Below, piece by piece: positions 57,118 through 64,000 of a stretch of 64,000 nucleotides of DNA. Position numbers and translations under genes: made by a program. How positions within the stretch are numbered: the first letter of the stretch is position 1; every line of letters starts with the position of its first letter. The stretch is from Azorinus chamasolen (Eukaryota > Mollusca > Bivalvia > Cardiida > Solecurtidae): positions 15,316,526-15,380,525 of the forward strand of contig OY755247.1 of the NCBI GenBank assembly GCA_963576725.1, written 5' to 3'. A model generated the notes under the pieces. That model was not told the origin of the DNA. It did not search any database and worked only from the letters and a program-made list of their open reading frames with translations.

Positions 57118-57969
57118 ATTATGCCCCCATTGACGATAGTCAGGGGGCATATTGTTTTTGCCCTGTCTGTTTGTCTGTTTGTTTGTCAGCAACTTTAACA
57201 TTGGTCATAACTTTTGAGCCAGTACAGATAGAGACTTGATATTTGGCATGCATATGTATCTCATAAAGCTGCACATTTTGAGGGGTGACATGTCAAGGTC
57301 ATCCTTCAAGGTCAGAGGTCAAATATATGGGTCAAATCACCGACTTTAACATTGGCCATAACATTTGGACCAGTAGAGATAGAGACTTGATATTTGGCAT
57401 GCGTGTGTATCTCATGAGGCTGCACATTTTGAGGTCAATGTCATCATTCAGAGTCAAAGGTCAAAGTGTCTGTTTCTTTGTCTGTAACTTTAACGCAACC
57501 TTAACATTGGTCTTAACTTTTGAGCCAGTACAGATAGAGACTTGATATTTGGCATGCATATGTATCTCATAAAGCTGCACATTTTGAGGGGTGACATGTC
57601 AAGGTCATCCTTCAAGGTCAGAGGTCAAATATATGGGTCAAATCACCGACTTTAACATTGGCCATAACTTTTGGACCAGTAGAGATAGAGACTTGATATT
57701 TGGCATGCGTGTGTATCTCATGAGGCTGCACATTTTGAGGTCAATGTCATCATTCAGAGTCAAAGGTCAAAGTGTCTGTTTCTTTGTCTGTAACTTTAAC
57801 GCAACCTTAACATTGGTCTTAACTTTTGAGCCAGTACAGATAGAGACTTGATATTTGGTATGCATATGTATCTCATAAAGCCGCACATTTTGAGAGGTCA
57901 AGGTCATCCTTCAAGATCAGAGGTCAAATATATGAGAGGGCATAGTGTTTCACAAACACATCTTGTTCA
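57118..57969 (+). mobile_element. Helentron-like element (TTATGCCCCC type) with internal tandem repeats
   Basis: 5' palindrome ATGCCCCCATTGACGATAGT...CAGGGGGCAT; 3' hairpin GTGTTTCACAAACAC then ATCTTGTT. Same design as 5566-5854 and 3121-4971. Confidence 0.65.
57195..57905 (+). repeat. 306-bp tandem repeat, about 2.3 units
   Basis: GGGGTGACATGTCAAGGTCA recurs at exactly 306 bp (57281 and 57587), near identical over the unit; an inner half-unit repeat (AGAGACTTGATATTTGGCAT) is also visible. 306 is divisible by three, so the same 86-codon frame is repeated, but codon content gives no protein signal. Confidence 0.92.
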
Positions 57970-58094
57970 AATAGCTTATATTATAAGAAATAAAACAAAG
58001 TGGCGAATTGATGTATAAACTACATTTAAAAACAATACTAGAGCTACATTTATATAAGCGTTGGTATAATATAAAGATGTTATTATACATCGTT

Positions 58095-58206
58095 TAGTCC
58101 CGTACTGAAATATATTGGACTCGTACATAGCCATGAAAAGTTTCGCATCGTCCAATATAGCTTTTCACGGATGTGTACTCGTCCAATATGTTTCAGTACG
58201 GGACTC
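58095..58206. repeat. Palindrome, family M, 112 bp
   Basis: Arms AGTCCCGTACTGAAATATAT...TGGACTCGTACATAG and TGTACTCGTCCAATATGTTT...CAGTACGGGACT. Confidence 0.9.
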
Positions 58207-58509
58207 AACAATGTGCATTAACCTCATACTGCCCGGTGCTTGTGAAAACATACCTCAAAATGAAAAATAGATTAATTCAAAATCATAATTGGACGAGTTT
58301 ATACCGACCAAATTGGGATACATGGGTTAAATGAATTCGTGTAGTCTATATATAATAAAATGGATGAACCGACTCAAAAGTACATGCTTAAATGGGTTCA
58401 GTTTTGAAGCCAGGCAGAATATCAATTATTTTCAAAAGAGGTGTACCAATTTCCTGTTTTTTATGACTGATGTAATTAACCTGTATACTGCTATGGAGGA
58501 ACAGTGATA

Positions 58510-58575
58510 CCTATTGCCGATAGTTTGTATCCAGACATGATGCCGAGTAACTCGGCATTCGAATAGGATCTCACG
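58510..58575. mobile_element. Family H core
   Basis: GTATCCAGACATGATGCCGA and GTAACTCGGCATTCGAATAGGATC; no ends. Confidence 0.5.
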
Positions 58576-58654
58576 TCTTTGAAACTCTTGTAGTGGGATT
58601 GAAAATAATTGGTAGAATTATTGCTATAACGACGTATTTGGACATTTTGTAATT

Positions 58655-58768
58655 AGACTTTTGCCTGGTAAGCGCAATCTAACTGACATTTGCATACAGC
58701 TTGGATCCAGATGAGATGCCGAGTAACTCGGCATCTCATCAGGATGCAAGATGTTTGACACTCAGTCT
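58655..58768. mobile_element. Family H, near-perfect core
   Basis: ATCCAGATGAGATGCCGAGT then ACTCGGCATCTCATCAGGAT (58704-58743), flanked by CATTTGCATACAGC and GATGTTTGACACTC. Confidence 0.7.
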
Positions 58769-58776
58769 ATAGTTTC

Positions 58777-58996
58777 TTAACCCTTTCCTCCACAGGCTAT
58801 TTTTAGACCCAACCTCTTTTAATGAATCTACCGAAAAGGAGCATTAACTAGAGAAAAGGATTTTTTTTAGAATTTTGTAGTTTGAAACCATTGTAATAAA
58901 TAGAGCATTTATTCCTATAGGAGCAAATGCTCTCTTTATCACAATGGTTTCAACAGGTGATTTTTACAGAGGCGTATTTATGGAGGAAAGGGTTAA
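58777..58996 (+). mobile_element. TTAA-group MITE, family B
   Basis: TTAACCCTTTCCTCCACAGG to GGAGGAAAGGGTTAA; core CATTTATTCCTATAGGAGC. Confidence 0.92.
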
Positions 58997-59233
58997 GTTT
59001 GAACAAATCAGAAGTAATTTTTGTAACAGTTGCAGATTAAGCAGACATCATTTTATATAGGTTATACAGGGTTAATTTGCTCCATGTACTAAAGTTAATT
59101 GCACAGCCATGGCAGAACAGATAAACCCTTGGAAGCATTATACATGTACTTGTATAGATGTATACTGACTCAAAACAGGTAAAAAAGATAACGTAACTTT
59201 AGAATCGGAATCTCAGTGCAATGAAATTAACTA

Positions 59234-59569
59234 TTAACCCTTTCCCTCATATACATATGTAAACGTGTTCTCGCGCATTTGCAAACAGAGTATACCCAGA
59301 TCAGACGGCCCCTAAACGAGCCGTCTGATCAGGGTCTGCTGTGTTTGCTAATATAATTTGATAGATCCGTTTCTGTAGTTTCTAAAATGTCTACAATGTT
59401 CAACCTTTCATATTTCGAGGGCTTTGTGCAAATCTATTCTAACTCCTTCACAAAGTGAAGGAGTTAGAATAGTTTTGCACCAAGCCCTCGATTTCTTTAT
59501 AACCATATGCTAATGAATATTCAATAGATATTGAAAATTGGCCTAAATAAAGAACAGGGAAAGGGATAA
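59234..59569 (-). mobile_element. Family A, split by a 74-bp palindrome
   Basis: TTAACCCTTTCCCTCATATA, core-1 (GACGGCCCCTAAACGAGCC), CATATTTC then the insertion, then TTTATAACCATATGC and GAACAGGGAAAGGGATAA. Confidence 0.88.
59417..59490. mobile_element. Short palindromic insertion, family L, with 5-bp target duplication
   Basis: GAGGGCTTTGTGCAAATCTA...TTCTAACTCCTTCAC and GTGAAGGAGTTAGAATAG...TTTTGCACCAAGCCCTCG; ATTTC duplicated at 59412-59416 and 59491-59495. Almost the whole 74 bp folds back. Confidence 0.85.
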
Positions 59570-59694
59570 AGGGTCAAGACACATGATAAGGGAAGAGTTG
59601 TTTGTATCGTAAACGAACGGAACAGCGGAACATTGTTCCTGGACCTGAGCAAAGTCCTTGACAATAAATTGTAATAAAGAAGATAGATACCGTG

Positions 59695-60030
59695 AGAATG
59701 TCCGTCCGTCTGTCGGTCGGTCTGTCTCTTTCTGTCTCATCCTCCCTATATTTTTCTTTGTCTGCCTGTCTCTTTCTATATGTCTGTCTATCTCTGTGTA
59801 CCTCTGTCTCTGTGTGTGTTTGTCTTTCTCTATCTCGCTGTCATTCTCTCTTTCCCTCTCTGTGTGTCTCTCTGTGTCACTGTCTGTGTCTCTCTCCCGG
59901 TCTCTGTTTATTCTGTCTGTCTGCTGTTTTGCCTGTCTGTCTCTGTTTGACTATATCTGTGTCTCTTTTTCTCTCATTTTCTCTCTGCATCTCTCTTTCG
60001 CACACTCTCACTCTCACTCACACTTGGTGT
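59695..60030. repeat. TCTG/TCTC-rich low-complexity tract
   Basis: Imperfect tetranucleotide repeats; open frames of 121 and 150 codons here are repeat translations. Confidence 0.92.
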
Positions 60031-60040
60031 CTCATCAGGA

Positions 60041-60438
60041 TCCAAACTGTTATATAATGAGATTACTTTGTGGAAACAAAAATGTAGTAGTGTTCAACCA
60101 AAACTTGTAGAAATTCCCAAGAGAAGGCCTATGTACAGGCACAGGTGCTCCAAGGATGCTCAGCTGACCCGCGATAACTTTCATATACAATAGAACATTT
60201 TTACAGCGACCATATTTGATATTCTGAAATTTAAAATACTAAAATCTTTATTTCAGCACAAAATCCAATGTAGTTACGCTAAGTATTTGGAAGGGCTTAG
60301 ACAATTAGTGTAGATCCAGACCAAAGAGCTGCTATTTGCTTAATTAAAGTCATCAGAGAAAGTTTCCAAATTGACGAAATCAGTTTTACAAAATGGCGGA
60401 GAGGGGATACTGGGTGTCTAAATACCTGGAGTTCCATG
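60041..60438. other. Non-coding, no feature seen
   Basis: A core-like scrap (GTGTAGATCCAGACC near 60308) only. Confidence 0.45.
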
Positions 60439-60687
60439 TTAACCCTTCGCTTGCTATTCACGTCAATATACCTACTTGTAAATAGTGAAGACCCAGATGA
60501 GACAGCTCCTGCAGGAGCTGTCTCATCAGGGTCTGCACTATTTACAAATTGATCGTGCAACCAGTGCACTCCACAGCAGTGATTGCACAGAGAAATAATT
60601 GTACACAGTGAAGATATATGTAATTATACCACAGGGCATGGATAAAGAAGGAGATGTGTATTTTAAAATTCAGCAAGAAACGGTTAA
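60439..60687 (+). mobile_element. TTAA-group MITE, family F, intact
   Basis: TTAACCCTTCGCTTGCTATT to CAGCAAGAAACGGTTAA; hairpin identical in layout to the copies at 7674 and 54369. Confidence 0.92.
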
Positions 60688-60693
60688 CTTCTT

Positions 60694-60830
60694 TAATCAT
60701 TTCCTTCATACAGACGCATTTTGACGCCTTTGCAACAGAATAGACCCCGGATAGGAGCCGTCTGATCAGGGTCTACTCTGTTTGCTTATGGATTTATAGT
60801 AGATCTTGATCTACAGTTTCTTCCAATACC
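60694..60830 (-). mobile_element. Family C left half
   Basis: TTTAATCATTTCCTTCATAC, GACGCCTTTGCAACAGAATAG, one core arm, GATCTACAGTTTCTTCC; cut by E. Confidence 0.75.
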
Positions 60831-60832
60831 CA

Positions 60833-61152
60833 AACTATATGTGTAAATCAAACATTTTCAAGAATAACTTCTTTATTTTCTCTACAAAATCCTATGTTAT
60901 GACCACTCTTTATAATCGTCTCTTCGAGACGATTCCTGAGAGTAGTCACAACATAGGGTATCCCTATGTTGTGACCACTCTTAGGTACCAGAGGTTGTGA
61001 CCACTCGTAGGTAGCAGAGATATCCCTATGTTGTGACCACTCTTAGGAATCGTCTCAAAAAGACGATGGTTAAGGGTGGTCACAACGTAGGGGTTGGAAG
61101 AAAAAGGACGATTTTAGTATTTGACTACGCCCATTTATCTGTTGTTCTGTTA
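60833..61152 (+). mobile_element. Family E with expanded, multiply duplicated palindrome
   Basis: TATGTGTAAATCAAACATTT, then CCTATGTT(A/G)TGACCACTC recurs about four times in alternating orientation with TCGTCTC and GAGACGA, then TTTATCTGTTGTTCTG. Confidence 0.8.
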
Positions 61153-61726
61153 CAATGTAGTTTGAATTAACAAATATAAAGGGAGATGGCTCCACAGTAA
61201 TTGAACACAGATTGTTGTTTCTTGTATATCGCACTGTGTCCGTTATGTGAAGTTTCTTTAGATCTGTACAATACCTTTGGCTGTATGCTCCAGACAAGGA
61301 AAAATGAAAAAAAGGAAATAACTCCATATTCATTGCGTTCTTGTAGACTGCACTTCCTCTCCATGTCCTACATCCGTATGAGAACTTTCTTCAGAGGATC
61401 TACACTAGCTTTGGAGTGCTACTGCAGACAAGACAATTGAACAAGGGGAGTAACTCTAAACATGTACAGGTATTTATTGAACACAGAGTTATGGTTCTCA
61501 TAACTATGAGCTTTCTATCGATAATCTGACTTAAATTTGAATTATTTTCAACATACATTTGAAGTTATGATCCAACGACGTATTTGACACCCCACTGCTG
61601 ACGCCAACACCACTGCCGACGCCGTGGGATAGTTGACCCAAATAGTCTCGACTAATGTATGAATAGAAAGCTAAAACAGATTTTAAAGACTTCTATTAGC
61701 CTTTTACATGAACCTTTTACACCATA
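61153..61726. other. Non-coding, no feature seen
   Basis: Two related stretches (TTGAACACAG.. at 61201 and 61476) and a duplicated CCACTGC.GACGCC near 61590; no gene. Confidence 0.45.
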
Positions 61727-61935
61727 TACATGTAAAACTTCGATTATCCGAACACTAAAATACGTATTATTATCGATCTTTAAGACAGGTGGCAGCTTAA
61801 TTCATGGTGAAAGTCATGCAGAAAGCTCCTCTAGGAGCTTTCTGCATGACTTTCACCATGCATTAAGCAGCCACCTGCCTGAAAGGGTCTAAATTCTTCT
61901 ATACCGAAAATTCGAATAATCGAGGTTTTACTATA
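61727..61935 (+). mobile_element. TA-group MITE, type D4, intact 209 bp
   Basis: TACATGTAAAACTTCGATTA to ATAATCGAGGTTTTACTATA; perfect D core (GAAAGCTCCTCTAGGAGC). Confidence 0.92.
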
Positions 61936-61944
61936 CATGTATTT

Positions 61945-61992
61945 ATTATTTCATTATTTCCCACATAAATATCCATGGAGTGAAGTGGTTAA
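61945..61992 (-). mobile_element. Family C right-end fragment
   Basis: ATTTCATTATTTCCCACATA, ATATCCATGGAGTGAAG. Confidence 0.6.
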
Positions 61993-62236
61993 CCCTTTCC
62001 CTGTTCTATGTTTATTCCACACTGCCTACAGAATAGTCATGTACAAAATAGTTATATGATGAAATATGGAAGGGTGGAACATTGTAGCCATTTTAGAAAG
62101 TTAAGAAAGAGATCTGTTAAATTCCATTAGCAAACAGAGCAGACCCTGATCAGACGGCTCCTACAGGAGCCGTCTGATCTGGGTCTTCTCTGTTTGCAAA
62201 GACGTAAAAACGCTTTTATATAATGGAAGTGATTAA
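61989..62236 (+). mobile_element. TTAA-group MITE, family A
   Basis: TTAACCCTTTCCCTGTTC to TAATGGAAGTGATTAA; perfect core-1 GACGGCTCCTACAGGAGCC. Followed by a D-type right-end scrap (GGGTGTTTTACTGTA). Confidence 0.9.
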
Positions 62237-62749
62237 ATGACATTTGTAGGGGTGTTTTACTGTACATGTATATCTGCGGTTTTCACGTGTTTAGATAGGC
62301 ACACTATCAAATCTGCTTCGGGTCGTAGAATACAAAGATAGCTTCAACGAGTCGTTGGAACTGCTGGCATCTTCACGATTCTTTCGCTACAACGAGCGAG
62401 TTTATGATCACATTTGCAAGCATTTTGGATCCAGACAAGGCGCTGGTCAGGATAAAAACTAGTTGATGCTGTGTACATGTAATTTCTTTTTCAAAGGAAA
62501 GATAAGTGATAATTCAAACAGACAATTTTTGCATACGGCAATGCGAGACAGCGAACGAGATTTATGGTATGCAGACACTTTGACATTTATAAACAGTGTA
62601 AACGTTGATCTGACGTCGTGTGCTGAATGCATGCTTAGGTCGTTATTTCTTACAGGAATATTGAGTAGGAAAAAATTATACCTCACCCCACTCCAGGAAA
62701 CTGCAAATGATGCCATCAGCTTCCATTTTCGACGAATTACTCCCTCCGA
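62237..62749. other. Non-coding with H-like scrap
   Basis: GCATTTTGGATCCAGACAAG and CTGGTCAGGATAAAAAC (62415-62460) look like an H core. The 111-codon frame at 62463-62798 overlaps the N element and is not called. Confidence 0.4.
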
Positions 62750-62977
62750 TTACCCATTTGCTGCCAGTGGATTATTTCATGCTTATATATTGGATTAGTC
62801 TATCTTTTATCTAAGGGATGTCTGGTCTAATTTTTCATTTTTGTTTTATTTTATATTGACTTTCCTATCAGCAAACAGTGTAGACTCTGATCAGACGCCG
62901 CATGATGCGGCGTCTGATCAGAGTCTACTCTGTTTGCCTACGTCCCATATATGGGATTGTGGGAGCAAATGGGTTAA
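62750..62977 (+). mobile_element. TTAA-group MITE, family N, 228 bp
   Basis: TTACCCATTTGCTGCCAG to GGGAGCAAATGGGTTAA. A near-perfect 67-bp hairpin at 62871-62937: GCAAACAGTGTAGACTCTGA then CAGACGCCGC-atg-.. mirrored to GAGTCTACTCTGTTTGC. Confidence 0.85.
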
Positions 62978-63062
62978 TGTTTTTGTGAAAATACTGATAA
63001 AGCAACAACGACACTTACGAGAGTATCAGTATTGAAAGTGTTCATCCGCTGAGTTACTCTTA

Positions 63063-63118
63063 GGACAAAAGCTCCTGTAAGAGCTTTCTGTATTACTTTT
63101 GCCATGCTTTTTAAAACT
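63063..63118. mobile_element. TA-group D core remnant
   Basis: GACAAAAGCTCCTGTAAGAG then CTTTCTGTATTACTTTTGCC; no TIR. Confidence 0.5.
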
Positions 63119-63129
63119 CCTATGGCCAG

Positions 63130-63337
63130 TACAGTAAAACCTCTCTATAACGGCCACTAAATTACATTAAATATTTTGTGTTAAAAGCAGGTTGCTGCTT
63201 AAAGCAAGGTGAAAGTAAAACAGAACGCTCCTATAGGAGCGTTCTGTTTTACTTTCACCTTGCTTTAAGCAGCCACCTGCCCTAAATACCAGCTAATTAA
63301 CATAATTTAGTGGTCGTAATAGAGAGTTTTTACTGTA
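63130..63337 (+). mobile_element. TA-group MITE, type D1, intact 208 bp
   Basis: TACAGTAAAACCTCTCTATA to AATAGAGAGTTTTTACTGTA; perfect core GAACGCTCCTATAGGAGC. Confidence 0.94.
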
Positions 63338-63384
63338 AATGAATGTTGGATAAGACAGGTTCTGCTCTAGTTTACATAAACTAA

Positions 63385-63470
63385 ACCAAAGTGCCACACA
63401 GTTTGTATCCTGTTCAGAAGCCCAGTTACTCTGCGTCCCATCTGGATTCAAACTCTTCCCATAGATACTC
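63385..63470. mobile_element. Family H fragment
   Basis: AGTTTGTATCCTGTTCAGAA and GCGTCCCATCTGGATTCAAAC. Confidence 0.4.
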
Positions 63471-63473
63471 ACG

Positions 63474-63678
63474 TACAGAAAAAAAAACGCTAATGCGACC
63501 ACCTGAAAGAGGTATAATTCTTGGGGGCTAGATGCGAGTGGTAGCTTAATGCAGGACAAACGTAATGCAGAAAGCTTTCTGCATTACGTTTGTCCTGCAT
63601 AAGCCATTAAGCAACCACCTGCTTATAAAGACACCCATGTTATTCATTAGGTGGTCGCATTAGAGGGGTTCTACTGTA
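63474..63678 (+). mobile_element. TA-group MITE, type D3
   Basis: TACAGAAAAAAAAACGCTAA to GCATTAGAGGGGTTCTACTGTA-type end; core hairpin lacks its usual loop (GCAGAAAGCTTTCTGC). Confidence 0.88.
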
Positions 63679-63721
63679 TTTTGCCACTAGCGTGCAAAGA
63701 GTGTTTGCTGGGCAACTTGAT

Positions 63722-63922
63722 TTAACCCAATCACTCATATTGACGCCTTAATGCGGCCTTTTGACATCTCAGTAATATTCACTTTTTGAAACCATTGTGA
63801 TAAATAGAGCATTTGCTCCATAGGAGCAAATGCTCTATTTATCACAATGGTTTCAAAACAACTAAAAGTCTCCTTTTCAAAGAGGTTGGGTCTAAAAATA
63901 GCCCATGAAGGGAATGGGTTAA
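63722..63922 (-). mobile_element. TTAA-group MITE, family B
   Basis: TTAACCCAATCACTCATATT to GAAGGGAATGGGTTAA, intact core, partial body deletion on the right. Confidence 0.88.
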
Positions 63923-64000
63923 AAGTACAAAATAAAATGAGTTGAAGGTAAAAGCAATTAGCTTCAAAGAGACTTTCACGTTTCCTCGCTTTTTGATGAC

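Noticed and set aside
57285..57851. Two identical 86-codon frames
   Set aside because: They arise from the 306-bp tandem repeat, whose length happens to be divisible by three; no start context or domain supports coding.
59658..60110. Open frames of 150 and 121 codons
   Set aside because: They are translations of a TCTG/TCTC simple repeat (Ser/Leu/Cys/Val only) and have no domain features.
60..63922. CRISPR-like array of palindromic repeats
   Set aside because: Repeats are dispersed, 200-250 bp, in both orientations and with target duplications; the window is eukaryotic. These are transposable elements, not a CRISPR array.

Overview
The window looks like a nuclear gene-region from an animal, most likely a bivalve mollusc. 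The reasons are an intron-containing MRL-family (lamellipodin/RIAM/MIG-10) gene, AT-rich non-coding DNA, and repeats whose ends start with TTTAGCTCACC or TTATGCCCCC, which I associate with clam-type genomes. The species is not determined. Only two protein-coding loci can be supported.

Locus 1 (plus strand, about 8.0-27.4 kb) is the 3' part of an MRL gene. Two short phase-0 exons (8044-8154 and 11541-11642) encode the second half of a PH domain. One large terminal exon (25045-27420) encodes the remaining PH helix and a long Ser/Pro-rich tail with poly-proline motifs suited to EVH1, SH3 or profilin binding. Exons for the Ras-association domain and the first half of the PH domain were not found and should lie upstream of the window. 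Locus 2 (minus strand, 48020-49852) is an intronless 610-residue ORF with a nuclear localisation signal, a Myb/SANT-like (trihelix) DNA-binding domain and a charged coiled coil.

Nearly everything else is layered mobile DNA, mostly short palindromic elements of 200-250 bp. I sort them as follows. TTAA group: A (AACCCTTTCCCTGTTC...), A2, B (AACCCATTCCCTCATAGG...), C (AACCCTTTACTCCATGAATA...), F (AACCCTTCGCTTGC...), G, H and N. These end in CCC/GGG next to TTAA, and nested copies and paralogous empty sites show a TTAA target duplication, as in piggyBac-type MITEs. A, C, F, G and N share one hairpin core ('core-1', arms about GCAAACAGAGCAGACCC and GATCAGACGGCTCC); B has its own core (arms AACCATTGTGATAAATAGAG and CATTTGCTCC). 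TA group: D1-D6, with different Tc1/mariner/pogo-like termini (TACAGTAAAACC...) but one shared core (GCAGGTGGC.GCTTAA...GAAAGCTCC). E: hAT-like palindromic MITE (CAGAG.TCCAGATAAG). Helentron-like elements have a 5' palindrome and a 3' hairpin followed by TCTAGTT or TCTTGTT. There are also simple full palindromes (J, K, L, M), tRNA-like and SINE sequences, and several minisatellites. In the coordinates, 'forward' and 'reverse' refer to the family orientation written above.

The most notable signals are: (1) hairpin cores shared between element families with unrelated ends, with mismatched positions kept in place; (2) a minisatellite in MRL intron 2 that appears to have grown out of the exon-intron boundary and carries exact copies of the splice donor; (3) a dispersed three-copy segment that gives natural 'empty' and 'filled' insertion sites; and (4) a minisatellite directly upstream of the SANT-domain ORF. 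All assignments are by eye, without any database search; copy boundaries are good to a few bases where TTAA or TA is intact, and to tens of bases where ends are eroded.
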